A stretch of 64,000 nucleotides of DNA from Lepas anatifera. Its lineage: Eukaryota > Arthropoda > Thecostraca > Lepadidae. Location: assembly GCA_034440635.1 (NCBI GenBank), contig JAOTON010002108.1, positions 124,001 through 188,000 of the forward strand. The letters are read 5' to 3'. This document shows positions 53,075-56,278 of the stretch, in pieces (the stretch's first letter is position 1; each line of letters begins with the position of its first letter). The notes below the pieces were generated by a model. That model saw only the letters and a program-made list of their open reading frames with translations. It was not told the DNA's origin and made no database searches. The position numbers were made by a program, and so were the translations under genes.

Positions 53075-55792
53075 ATTACCCGTCGCTCCCAAGCGCCGAG
53101 CGCGAGCGCTAATACTCATAAGAAGGCAACCCACAGGATAGGAACTCTATAACGGAGAGGGTGACCCGATTTATCATCCAACATACTATGCAGGCAAACC
53201 TAATCTCCCAGTCTTTTGAGGAAACTTTCACGAAATAAACCGTCAACGTACTGCATTCAGGGTCTACATGCCGTATTCAGGTTGCCACGAGCGCAGCTGG
53301 AAACTTGTCCCAATAATTCTAATGAAAAATGTGTCCTTTAGCCAAAGGTGCATCCAGGATTGCTGATCAGGGGAGGGGGTTTCTGGAGAACATCATCCGA
53401 ACCAGGAGGGCGCTACTTTTGGAAAGCAAAACATCAGGTGGGCGCCAAATCCTATCGTGGCGGCCGTCGATAATCGCATCCTGCGGGGGGATGCGCGGGT
53501 AGCGACATATCAGGGAGCGCAATGATCGTTTCATGGGGATCGATCAGGAGGAAGTGCTCCCCTTGCCCCCTGGATCCGCCTATGCCTTTTCCAGTATCTT
53601 ACACAGGCGTAGGACAACGATAGTACCGGTTCCCCACATGCGACCTGCGCCCCTCACCCACTAAAACGTGTCATTGTTAAGATGACACCCCCTACCAAAT
53701 GCCCTCCCCCGCGTTATGGATGTATGTAACGGAACTTGCTCTTCCAAGCCTGACTAGAACCAGGACAAGTCCCCACCTCCAAAGGCGATCTTTAAAACTC
53801 GTGTTCACAGAACAATAAAAAATCGAGCAGGAAATGCCTGGAAGAAGCTACAAAAGGCGGCCCAAATACGCGATCTTCGGCCCATCCTCCTCTTCTACAA
53901 ATGCCCTGAGATGGTTTTTTAAGCTTGTTTCCATTGGTAATTAATGCCGCCATCCTAGGACAGTATAGAGCAGACAATCAGCCGGCAGTAAAAACGCGAC
54001 AGTGCACGGCAGTAACCAGGGTGAAAGTTGCACACTTGTGACAGCTCACAGCGACTGTAACCGGCCACCTGCGCCGCGGGGCATTCTCGCCGGACAGACA
54101 ACCCGCAGGGGGAGTCGCCTCCCAACCAGCTGGGGAGTCGCCTCCCAAACAGCTGGGGAGTCGCCTCCCACCCAGCTGAGGGAGTCACTTCCCAACCAGC
54201 TGGGGAGGAGAGTCGCCTCCTAACCAGCTGGGGGAGGGAATGGCCTCCCAACCAGCTGGGGAGTCACCTCCTAACCAGCGAGGGGAGTCGCCTCCCAACC
54301 AGCTGGGGGAGTCACCTCCCAGCCAGCTAGGGGAGTCGCCTCTCACCCAGCTGAGGGAGTCACCTCCCAACCAGCGGGGGATTCGCCTCCCACCCAGCTG
54401 GGGGAGTCACCTCCCAACCAGCTGGGGAGTCATCTCCCAACCAGCTGGCAAGTACAGCCCGGTGAGAAGACAGCACCCGTGCCCCGGTCATAGCACACCA
54501 CACACGCCCAAACTAGGGCTATCAATCCGAATCGGGATCCAAGCATTCCACGAACCGAGGAATCAGCAGTTCGCGAATCACGAGATCCAGCGAAACAAGC
54601 AATACTTCTGACTTCCAGCACAATGGCTCAGGCGGAGCACACAATTGCAAAATCCACTGTTAAACGGGGCATCTACTTTAGAGGCGGGCGGGGGTGCCTT
54701 GCACAGAACGCCTTATAAAAAGCCCTTGATTGATTGATTGAACAGAGCATCGACAATCATCAGATCACTGACAGAAAGCGGATGAGATACATCACAAAGA
54801 GTGTATCGACATTTCGTCAAAGGCTGCCAACCCACTGATAACATATCATATCCGGCAACCCCCTCATAACATAGTTATGCATGCCAATCAGCTGTCAACA
54901 GGGTTAAATATTTTAAAGAGCACTGTCATATATATTCCCAGAATAATAAATCCAGCTAAGGCTGGCAATCGACTCACAATCACACAATTATTCCCTAATC
55001 CTTATATTAATCATACTCTTCTTCAAAGTTTGGGTTAGGATCTTTCGAGACTCCTCGTTTGAATTAATTTGAGGGATCTTTTAAAATTCAGAGCGTTAAG
55101 TGTTTTCTATAATGAATTACAAACATTTCTGTTAAGTCGTGTACCCAATATGTATGCGAAAAACTGGATGTAAAATAAAAGATCAGAAAGTAATACTAGC
55201 TGGAGCCAGGGGCGTAGCCAAGGGGGGGCGTCAGGGACAGCCCCCTCCCTGAGGACAGGGGGCTCGCGAAGCACGGCTCGCCCGCACTATGCTCTGTGAC
55301 CAAATTGGAAATTTCATACCAGACAGGGCCCTCTTAAGCCCTCTTCAGCACTCTATTCTGTAACAAGCAGGGCCCTTTTTACCCATCAGGGCCCTTTTGG
55401 CGCTGTCGCAGCTGCCCTTTTCGTGGCGCCGCCCCTCACTGAGCGAAATCCTGGCTTTGGTGTTTAAGGGCACTTCAGCTTCTTCGGCTATATGTGGTCC
55501 TGGCTATGTGTGAAATCCTGACTACGCCCCTGGCTGGAGCAGAACAAAAGACTGATTCCGTCCCTCCGGCAGGACCGAGGCCCGGAGCCGTCGCCCACAC
55601 GCTCTCACCTGTAGAAAAGGATGTAGTCGGTGACCTGCTTGAGCCGGGGGAAGGAGATGTTGTTGATGGCGTCGTGCGTCTGGTTCTGGTTGATGACGAT
55701 CAGGCGGAGGGAGCCTTCGATGATGTCGCACTCTGCCAGAGCGCGCGGCTGCCAACCGACCATGTTGTTCCGGATGTCGACGGACCGGCAAA
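10039..55792 (-). CDS. InR: Insulin/IGF-type receptor tyrosine kinase, 21 exons, 5' end missing
   Basis: Single-pass membrane receptor that binds insulin-like peptides outside the cell and phosphorylates substrates inside it, feeding the IRS/PI3K/Akt growth pathway. Exons on the minus strand join with GT-AG borders and consistent phase into an open frame of 1432 residues plus stop. Visible order: L1 (1-141), cysteine-rich (142-285), L2 (286-440), FnIII-1 (441-565), FnIII-2 with insert domain (566-795), RGRR furin site (697-700), FnIII-3 (797-903), transmembrane helix (914-934), NPYY (951-954), kinase (about 970-1245) with GTGSFG (980-985), Lys1012, Glu1029, HRDLAARN (1122-1129), DFG (1142-1144) and the three-tyrosine activation loop YDKNYY (1150-1155). 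Human INSR is 1382 residues, so the length fits. The signal-peptide exon was not found. Family assignment is near certain; orthology within insulin-like receptors is inferred. Confidence 0.96.
11066..11486. repeat. 28-bp minisatellite in InR intron T-U, about 15 copies
   Basis: Unit CAGCAACACTGACTCCGAAACTGACATA with point variation. Ends about 30 bp from the donor of InR exon T. Open frames on the minus strand follow from a unit without stops. Confidence 0.97.
11514..11688 (-). CDS. InR: InR exon T: catalytic loop, DFG and activation loop
   Basis: Residues 1100-1157 plus one base. HRDLAARN (1122-1129), KIGDFGMTR (1139-1147) and YDKNYYRK (1150-1157) are diagnostic of insulin receptor-class kinases, with all three autophosphorylation tyrosines. 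The frame is open upstream, but only the acceptor GTTCGGCAG before 11688 gives the phase 0 the previous exon needs, joining NYPVLP to [16 protein letters not shown]. The donor is AAAG|GTGGGG. Confidence 0.93.
11689..12270. other. InR intron S-T, unique part
   Basis: AT-rich intron sequence without recognisable features upstream of the 25-bp array. Confidence 0.6.
12271..13196. repeat. 25-bp minisatellite in InR intron S-T, about 37 copies
   Basis: Unit TCAGAGCACGTCAGAGCCGATCTGC, very homogeneous, with CCATCCGC and GATCCGC variants recurring. Ends about 67 bp from the donor of exon S. CAGAGC occurs twice per unit, so the 25-mer itself looks like an internal duplication. Confidence 0.98.
13264..13459 (-). 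CDS. InR: InR exon S: kinase hinge
   Basis: Residues 1034-1099. [15 protein letters not shown] and [20 protein letters not shown] match INSR/IGF1R ([35 protein letters not shown]). A short insert ([13 protein letters not shown]) replaces the GQPT turn before the hinge. The acceptor is CCCACAG and the donor CCG|GTAAGA, phase 0. Confidence 0.97.
13870..14107 (-). CDS. InR: InR exon R: kinase N-lobe
   Basis: Residues 955-1033 plus two bases. PDEWEV (963-968), glycine-rich loop GTGSFG (980-985), VYEG, VAIKT with the ATP-binding Lys1012 and the alpha-C motif FLAEASLM with Glu1029 are all present (INSR PDEWEV, GQGSFG, VAVKT, FLNEASVM). The acceptor is CCGGCAG and the donor ATGAA|GTGAGT. Confidence 0.97.
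14108..14760. other. InR intron Q-R, unique part
   Basis: AT-rich, no supported feature. Confidence 0.6.
14761..14911. repeat. 25-bp tandem repeat, 6 copies
   Basis: Unit ACAAAGGGTGACTAGAGGAACGAGG, nearly identical copies, in the InR intron between exons Q and R. Confidence 0.97.
15029..15182 (-). CDS. InR: InR exon Q: transmembrane helix and juxtamembrane NPxY
   Basis: Residues 904-954 plus one base. A 21-residue hydrophobic helix (914-934, VIAIVIGV...LAIC) is followed by the stop-transfer YRRN and by SWNPYY (949-954), placed as the INSR NPEY motif that docks IRS and Shc PTB domains. The acceptor is ACGACAG. The donor TACG|GTTAGC is weak by consensus but fits phase and homology. Confidence 0.92.
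15231..15342. repeat. (ATC)n microsatellite
   Basis: Two ATC runs separated by TATCATCATCTATATAATTC. About 48 bp upstream of the acceptor of InR exon Q. The His, Met, Asp and Ser runs in open frames are artefacts. Confidence 0.98.
15573..15740 (-). CDS. InR: InR exon P: rest of FnIII-3
   Basis: Residues 848-903, exactly 56 codons. [20 protein letters not shown] and LFYLVA match INSR [20 protein letters not shown] and YFYV. Four cysteines in the C-C' region ([12 protein letters not shown]) are more than vertebrate receptors carry there. The acceptor is GGACAG and the donor GCC|GTGAGT. Confidence 0.94.
16083..16234 (-). CDS. InR: InR exon O: first part of FnIII-3
   Basis: Residues 797-847. 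[20 protein letters not shown] and HIRRVDGD match INSR [20 protein letters not shown] and SYRRYGDEE. The acceptor GCCACAG is about 15 bp from a 1.5-kb minisatellite. The donor is GAG|GTCAGT, phase 0. Confidence 0.94.
16251..17770. repeat. Composite minisatellite of two short units in InR intron N-O
   Basis: Built from GGCGGTCAGACGGCGACAC (19 bp) and GCRCACAGCGGCGACAC (17 bp) in irregular alternation, higher-order but not strictly periodic. The near edge is about 15 bp from the acceptor of InR exon O. Frames of more than 550 codons reading RRHGGQTAT are repeat artefacts. Confidence 0.96.
17771..18459. other. InR intron N-O, unique part
   Basis: A degenerate run of GCTCC/AAGCTCC words (17880-17990), otherwise nothing recognisable. 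Confidence 0.5.
18460..18657 (-). CDS. InR: InR exon N: rest of FnIII-2
   Basis: Residues 731-796 plus one base. [22 protein letters not shown] matches INSR [20 protein letters not shown], and [10 protein letters not shown] matches VAAYVSARTM. The acceptor is GCGCAG and the donor AACG|GTGAGC. Several sequons (NETS, NST, NES). Confidence 0.94.
19082..19197 (-). CDS. InR: InR exon M: furin cleavage site and start of beta chain
   Basis: Residues 692-730 plus one base. RGRR at 697-700 followed by SINTT matches the INSR proreceptor site RKRR|SLGDV, so the beta chain should start at Ser701. A Pro-Leu run ([10 protein letters not shown]) and one Cys (724) follow. The acceptor is TGTGCAG and the donor GATG|GTAACC. 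Phase on both sides decides between two overlapping CAGCAG acceptors. Confidence 0.88.
19563..19782 (-). CDS. InR: InR exon L: insert domain with alpha-CT helix
   Basis: Residues 619-691 plus two bases. A proline-rich stretch is followed by [10 protein letters not shown], matching INSR ECCSCPKTD, where cysteines join the two alpha chains; here two of the three cysteines remain (647, 649). [12 protein letters not shown] (677-688) is the alpha-CT helix that binds hormone (INSR FEDYLHNVVF, with the key final Phe kept). The acceptor is CGCGGCAG and the donor AAAGA|GTAAGA. The acceptor was picked because it fits both the phase and the family. Confidence 0.88.
19815..20236. repeat. About 60-bp minisatellite in InR intron K-L, 7 copies
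   Basis: Unit CCTGCTACAGCCCGCCCCGA... with CACGGCCGTGGCATCTACTG, period 59-60, about 30 bp upstream of the exon L acceptor. Units differ by few bases. Confidence 0.97.
20441..20608 (-). CDS. InR: InR exon K: first part of FnIII-2
   Basis: Residues 563-618 plus one base. [20 protein letters not shown] and DHNYAFCKD match the FnIII-2 A-C strands of INSR/IGF1R (WNPPSLPNGNLSYYIVRW, RHNYCSKD). The acceptor is CTCCTGCAG and the donor GGCG|GTGAGTG. Confidence 0.95.
20609..21994. other. InR intron J-K
   Basis: 1.4 kb without supported features. Confidence 0.6.
21995..22176 (-). CDS. InR: InR exon J: rest of FnIII-1
   Basis: Residues 502-562 plus one base. [10 protein letters not shown] and [17 protein letters not shown] correspond to INSR SWTVVDID and LKPWTQYAIFVKTLVT. 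The acceptor GCGACAG lies about 5 bp from a 51-bp minisatellite whose unit resembles this junction. The donor is CAG|GTGGGT. Confidence 0.93.
22181..23092. repeat. 51-bp minisatellite in InR intron I-J, about 18 copies
   Basis: Unit CACACTGCGACAGGGGACCG... with CACGCGCCAACAGGG. The period is a multiple of three, so several frames stay open for 300-400 codons in both directions; none shows gene context. Starts about 5 bp from the exon J acceptor. Confidence 0.97.
23279..24402. mobile_element. piggyBac-like non-autonomous element, copy 1
   Basis: Starts TTAA|CCTATTTCG and ends ...CCCTGCAATG|TTAA. Its 1.1 kb is colinear with 62234-63399. No transposase frame. An internal sub-block bounded by GGGGCGGATGCAG and CTCCGCCCCTG looks like a hAT-type insertion shared by both copies, but no duplication was found around it. 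Confidence 0.85.
24682..24868 (-). CDS. InR: InR exon I: first part of FnIII-1
   Basis: Residues 440-501 plus two bases. [39 protein letters not shown] match INSR WEPYWPPDFRDLLGFMLF and YKEAPYQNVTEFDGQDACG. The cysteine of DACG corresponds to the INSR FnIII-1 alpha-alpha disulfide position (Cys524). The acceptor is CCGCAG and the donor ACGT|GTGAGT. Confidence 0.95.
24869..25367. other. InR intron H-I
   Basis: About 500 bp, AT-rich, no feature recognised. Confidence 0.6.
25368..25576 (-). CDS. InR: InR exon H: end of L2 domain
   Basis: Residues 370-439 plus one base. [36 protein letters not shown] and [10 protein letters not shown] match INSR [36 protein letters not shown] and KTNGDQASC. The acceptor is CCCGGCAG and the donor CCCT|GTAAGTG, splitting the Cys codon that opens FnIII-1. 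Confidence 0.96.
25800..25944 (-). CDS. InR: InR exon G: L2 domain
   Basis: Residues 322-369 plus two bases. [23 protein letters not shown]-like [17 protein letters not shown] match the L2 repeats of INSR (ELEANLGLIEEISGYLKI, YALVSLSFFRKLRLIRG). The acceptor is GCCACAG and the donor GA|GTGAGC. Confidence 0.95.
25945..26889. other. InR intron F-G, unique part
   Basis: About 950 bp with no supported gene. CAGTGGGCGGCAAAATTAGC near 26117 looks like a transposon end, without a visible partner. Confidence 0.4.
26890..27070 (-). repeat. tRNA-derived SINE, family 1
   Basis: On the minus strand: A box TGGCTCAGTGGATAACATC, B box-like GTGTTCAAGCCAC, then tail CAACAGGGTGAGAGTTGGCG and ATGCCGTATAACCTTGGC. 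The tail matches the copies at 49083 and 60480. It lies in the InR intron between exons F and G. Confidence 0.8.
27203..27313 (-). CDS. InR: InR exon F: cysteine-rich to L2 junction
   Basis: Residues 285-321 plus one base. ECPKSCQ ends the cysteine-rich domain (INSR CPKVC) and [15 protein letters not shown] starts L2 (INSR LQGCTVINGSLIINI). The acceptor is TGTTCCAG and the donor GGGG|GTGAGT. Confidence 0.94.
27441..27600 (-). CDS. InR: InR exon E: cysteine-rich domain
   Basis: Residues 232-284 plus one base. [15 protein letters not shown] and [20 protein letters not shown] match INSR FQDWRCVNFSFC and [20 protein letters not shown]. Two N-linked glycosylation sequons (NLT, NKT; also NGS) are visible. 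The acceptor is GCTGGCAG and the donor GACA|GTACGT. Confidence 0.95.
27601..28322. other. InR intron D-E, first part
   Basis: No supported feature. Confidence 0.5.
28323..28601 (-). mobile_element. hAT-like MITE, family A copy 1
   Basis: The 263-bp element at 28331-28593 has perfect 16-bp inverted ends CATAGGCGGATCCAGG and perfect 8-bp duplications GTCACGAT on both sides. Its interior carries GGGGGCGC blocks. The reverse complement aligns along its length with 53343-53584. Confidence 0.93.
28727..28880 (-). repeat. SINE family 2, copy 1
   Basis: On the minus strand GATCTGACCCGGCGGAGAG and TCCCTGTAATCGACCAAGTG match 52015-52095 (GATCTGACCCGGTGAAGAGG, TCCCTGTAATTAGTCAAGTG) in order and spacing. 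Confidence 0.7.
29297..29345 (+). repeat. SINE-tail-like repeat
   Basis: GGGCGCTATATGACCTCGCA and GGTTGGCACACCCCTAAACT match 29748-29795. This resembles the conserved 3' tails of many invertebrate SINEs and LINEs. Confidence 0.5.
29748..29797 (+). repeat. SINE-tail-like repeat
   Basis: Second copy of the motif at 29297, with GGGCGCTATATGGCCTCACC and GGTTGGCGCGCCCCCTAAGC. Confidence 0.5.
29800..30925. other. InR intron D-E, remainder
   Basis: A GC-rich patch at 29990-30130 with open frames but no splice context; otherwise nothing recognised. Confidence 0.5.
30926..31047 (-). CDS. InR: InR exon D: cysteine-rich domain
   Basis: Residues 191-231. [21 protein letters not shown] and [15 protein letters not shown] match INSR CCHSECLGNC...KCVACRNF and DGRCVETCPPPYY. 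The acceptor GTTTCAG and donor CTG|GTATGTT are clear. Phase enters at 1 and leaves at 0, agreeing with both neighbours. Confidence 0.94.
31330..31685. mobile_element. Probable MITE with imperfect ends
   Basis: TCTAACCATCT occurs on both sides. Inside, the left end has GACGCAGAGGGGGG and the right end its inverted relative CTGCGTC. The interior repeats GCCCCCC and TTTAGACTAGGTTT-like words. The right terminal repeat is shortened, so the class is uncertain (hAT-like). Confidence 0.5.
31690..33521. other. InR intron C-D
   Basis: A GC-rich patch at 31990-32150 was searched for a missing cysteine-rich exon without success. No other feature supported. Confidence 0.5.
33522..33669 (-). CDS. InR: InR exon C: start of cysteine-rich domain
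   Basis: Residues 142-190 plus one base. An acidic Asn-rich start leads into EPVCKSRGC and [11 protein letters not shown], which match the opening of the INSR furin-like cysteine-rich region (ECGDIC... ERCWTHSHCQ). The acceptor is TCCTCAG and the donor GTGAGTAG. Compared with vertebrates, the next CPxxC..GC pair is not found before the following exon (see findings). Confidence 0.9.
33893..34060. repeat. Degenerate about 54-bp tandem repeat, block 1
   Basis: Units with GACCACGTTCCCACA, GCACGCCAATGCG and CTGCCTATCCAATAGAA, diverged. The same unit recurs in block 2 at 34318-34500. Confidence 0.75.
34318..34500. repeat. Degenerate about 54-bp tandem repeat, block 2
   Basis: Same unit as block 1 (CCACGTTCCCACAA, CACGCCAATG, CCATCCAATAGAAG). 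About 260 bp of unrelated sequence separates the two blocks. Confidence 0.75.
34501..35924. other. InR intron B-C, middle
   Basis: Contains a SINE-tail fragment (34732-34775, GGCGTTATATGACCTTGGC) and a CpG-rich patch at 34830-35010 that ends, on the minus strand, in GCCGCG|GTGAGTC. That could be an alternative InR first exon or promoter, but no start codon or homology supports it. Confidence 0.35.
35925..37690. repeat. 30-bp minisatellite in InR intron B-C, about 58 copies
   Basis: Unit CGGCAGCAGCCTCGCTCCGC plus TCCCAGTCAC, with a second unit type carrying TCTACCAACCCCAGG. The first 17 copies are near identical; variant types are interspersed after 36570. A 630-codon frame reading [10 protein letters not shown] runs through it, but the variation does not respect codons. 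Confidence 0.97.
37691..38572. other. InR intron B-C, remainder
   Basis: No supported feature. Confidence 0.6.
38573..39588. mobile_element. TTAA-flanked transposon with long imperfect inverted ends
   Basis: TTAA|CACGCGCCCCGC at left and GGCGCGCGTG|TTAA at right, with a further inverted block GGGCGTATTTCGCCCAC / GGCGAAATTCGCCCACC. 1008 bp. TTAA target points to a piggyBac-like element. It shares TGACCTT motifs with the relic at 2763-3644. Confidence 0.8.
38670..39086 (+). CDS. Uncharacterised 138-codon frame inside a TTAA transposon
   Basis: Starts [20 protein letters not shown] and ends in YASVT. Codon use looks less repeat-driven than most open frames here, and it occupies the left half of the element at 38577-39584. 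No DDD transposase motif or known domain was seen. It may be a captured or decayed transposon frame, or chance. Confidence 0.2.
   Translation: MLLAVFESSCQDEEILFEDFLCQVNIDVSIRQRRFHGLTTEQCTFLSLDLSSGELEKIFMHHCIPLIAANQIMYNMTLLGQIVNDLELGQGHRVTWYGHVAYQSTPRELYKDNASKMGALSQFNAKLLEKQSLYASVT
39600..39690 (+). repeat. Fragment related to the hAT-like element at 41126
   Basis: CTTTGACTGGAAAGAAATGG and CCACGCTGCCCCC match 41204-41240 and its continuation at 41616 (GTTGACTGGAAAGAAATGAC, CCCGCTGCCCCC). Confidence 0.6.
39856..40096 (-). CDS. InR: InR exon B: rest of L1 domain
   Basis: Completes residue 61 (AG|A, Arg) and encodes 62-141. [30 protein letters not shown] and [15 protein letters not shown] align with the L1 beta-helix of INSR (VYGLESLKDLFPNL, IRGSRLFFNYALVIFE, IEKNNELCYLATIDW). 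Two acceptor AGs lie 14 bp apart; only the inner one (GGCAG before 40096) keeps the frame from the previous exon. The donor is CAG|GTGAGC. Confidence 0.95.
40200..41093. mobile_element. mariner-like MITE with TA duplication
   Basis: TA|GGGGAGAGGGTGGTAAGACG at left and the exact inverted sequence at right followed by TA; the perfect inverted ends are 28 bp including the TA. The motif GCCCGTCTTACC recurs inside, once as a perfect hairpin (40381-40425). GGGGAGAG..GGTAAG ends with a TA target are typical of Tc1/mariner-type MITEs. No transposase. Confidence 0.85.
40381..40425. repeat. Perfect 19-bp hairpin
   Basis: The arms CAAAAGCCCGTCTTACCCC and their exact complement are separated by seven bases (AACAGGT). 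The arm sequence is a variant of the terminal repeat of the surrounding element. Confidence 0.95.
41118..41668. mobile_element. Outer hAT-like MITE, split by a second MITE
   Basis: The element at 41126-41660 begins CAGGGACGTAGGAAC and ends GTTCCAACGCTCCTG (12 of 15 inverted). AGTACTAG is duplicated exactly on both sides. Without the inner insertion it is about 152 bp. Confidence 0.9.
41233..41623. mobile_element. Inner hAT-like MITE nested in the outer one
   Basis: The 375-bp element at 41241-41615 begins CAGTGGCGGATCCAG and ends CTAGATCCGCCACTG. CCGCTGCC is duplicated exactly on both sides (41233-41240 and 41616-41623). Its target is inside the outer element, so it inserted later. Confidence 0.93.
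41670..42706. other. InR intron A-B, part
   Basis: No supported feature in about 1 kb. Confidence 0.6.
42707..42810. repeat. (AT)n microsatellite
   Basis: About 104 bp of alternating AT with a single AGAG interruption. Confidence 0.98.
43060..44550. repeat. 31-bp minisatellite in InR intron A-B, about 48 copies
   Basis: Unit GTGACATACTTGACTGCTGC plus ACAGGTCTGGT. Since 31 is not a multiple of three, a stop-free unit keeps all three minus-strand frames open for 496 to 577 codons with a 31-residue protein period. Variants (CTGCC, CCACAC, GTCCGG) are mixed along the array. Confidence 0.98.
44551..46500. other. InR intron A-B, part
   Basis: Contains a repeat at 44957-45015 (TAGAGGCGGGC..GGTGCC.TGCA.AGAA..CCTTA.AAAAG) that recurs at 54672-54740, probably a SINE or LINE end. 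Otherwise nothing recognised. Confidence 0.5.
46500..47070. other. GC- and CpG-rich stretch in InR intron A-B
   Basis: High GC with many CpG and open frames on both strands, without repeat structure or recognisable protein. It may be a CpG-island-like promoter or regulatory region. No start site could be defined. Confidence 0.3.
47072..47105. repeat. (CT)n microsatellite
   Basis: Short CT run. Confidence 0.95.
47106..49082. other. InR intron A-B, part
   Basis: A short 20-bp tandem of GGGTACCCCCGCACCAGC (47621-47670), an AGGTCA/TGACCT-rich stretch (47760-47970) like the one at 2880-3370, and a transposon-like block at 48480-48560 resembling 61690-61780. No exon supported. Confidence 0.4.
49083..49262 (+). 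repeat. tRNA-derived SINE, family 1
   Basis: A box TGGCTTAGTGTATAGCG, a decayed B-box region CGGGTCCCGGGCTCATGTCT, then tail CAACAGGATGAGAGTTGGCG and ACGCCGTATAACCTTGG, ending in the inverted word pair GACGC / GCGTC and an AT-rich end (ACACCAATAATTATT). Confidence 0.8.
49877..49982. repeat. (ACAT)n microsatellite
   Basis: Tetranucleotide run with GCAT variants and one interruption (GGCCCGAGCACACATACACCG). Confidence 0.97.
50155..50571. mobile_element. TTAA-type MITE, AGGGAATGTGGCACC family, decayed
   Basis: Left end AGAGAATGTGGCACC, right end GGTGCCACATTCCCT, inverted with one mismatch. Flanks TTAC and TTTA are decayed TTAA. The interior shares AGATAGCCA..CATTTGTCT and GACGTCAC words with 56283-56792. 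Confidence 0.75.
51440..51712. repeat. Degenerate about 36-bp repeat rich in GGTAAGTCCC
   Basis: Units of GTCCCGGTAAGTCCCGGAA and ACCCAGTTG with variable spacing. Each carries a splice-donor-like GGTAAGT on the plus strand, antisense to InR. Confidence 0.8.
51890..52150 (+). repeat. SINE family 2, copy 2
   Basis: A strong B box GTGGGTTCAATCCCCAC lies at 51977-51993 with a tRNA-like stretch before it. The part from 52010 on matches the copy at 28727-28880. Confidence 0.7.
52151..53003. other. InR intron A-B, part
   Basis: No supported gene. CATTGGCGGATACAAG at 52839 resembles a hAT end (see rejected items). Confidence 0.5.
53004..53070. repeat. (AT)n microsatellite
   Basis: About 67 bp of alternating AT. 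Confidence 0.98.
53335..53592 (+). mobile_element. hAT-like MITE, family A copy 2
   Basis: The element at 53343-53584 starts CAAAGGTGCATCCAGG and ends CCTGGATCCGCCTATG (13 of 16 inverted), flanked by CCTTTAGC and CCTTTTCC (6 of 8). The interior aligns with the reverse complement of 28331-28593, for example CAAATCCTATCG and GCGACATATCAGGGAGCGC. Confidence 0.85.
54100..54450. repeat. About 22-bp minisatellite, about 15 copies
   Basis: Unit GGGAGTCRCCTCCCAACCAGCTG with variants. GGGAGnnnCTCCC and CAGCTG make each unit partly self-complementary. Confidence 0.92.
54451..55198. other. InR intron A-B, part
   Basis: Holds the second copy of the dispersed repeat end (54672-54740) with a GATT tail; otherwise nothing recognised. 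Confidence 0.5.
55199..55540. mobile_element. hAT-like MITE close to an InR exon
   Basis: The 326-bp element at 55207-55532 starts CAGGGGCGTAGCCAAGG and ends CTGACTACGCCCCTG, with exact duplications GCTGGAGC on both sides. The interior repeats CAGGGCCCTTTT. It lies 68 bp inside the intron after InR exon A. Confidence 0.93.
55609..55792 (-). CDS. InR: InR exon A: start of L1 domain
   Basis: Encodes residues 1-60 plus two bases of residue 61. The text CRSVDIRNN followed by [10 protein letters not shown] and [14 protein letters not shown] matches the start of the vertebrate L1 domain (VCPGMDIRNN, CSVIEGHLQIL, FPKL..ITDYLLLF). The acceptor is GTGTCGCAG and the donor GTGAGAGC. The exon begins with two bases of a split codon, so the missing upstream exon must end in phase 1. 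A degenerate tandem repeat starts about 10 bp upstream of the acceptor. Confidence 0.93.
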
Positions 55793-55802
55793 CTGCGACA
55801 CA

Positions 55803-56028
55803 CAGGGACGCTGGTCAGAGGAGGGAGCTGGTCAGAGGAGGCACGCTGGTCAGAGGAGGCACGCTGGTCAGAGGAGGGAGCTGGTCAGAGGAGGCACGCT
55901 GGTCAGAGGAGGGAGCTGGTCAGAGGAGAGGCACGCTGGTCAGAGAGGGCACGCTGGTCAGAGAGGGCACGCTGGTGAGAGGAGGCACGCTGGTGAGAGG
56001 AGGAACGCTGGTCAGAGGAGGCACCACC
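55803..56028. repeat. Degenerate 15-19-bp repeat at the InR exon A acceptor
   Basis: Units CTGGTCAGAGGAGGCACG and CTGGTCAGAGGAGGGAG in mixed order. On the minus strand the last unit forms the tract just before the acceptor of exon A. Confidence 0.93.
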
Positions 56029-56278
56029 ATCATCATTGTCGTCGGTGCTTCATGACTGGAAGACGCGTTAAGATAGGCAGTCTCTTAGGCACAAAGCTTG
56101 TACTTCTAGAGGCCATTTGGGACCTGATCAGACCAAATGCTCACCGGAAGGCAAAGGCAATACCTGCCAAGGAGTCTCATGTAACCTGTAGTAGGTCAAG
56201 GATAGGTTTTCTAACTTGCAATATACTTTGATTTTCTTTATCTTTGCCTTAGGCGTTTGCTAAGCTACCTAAACAGTA

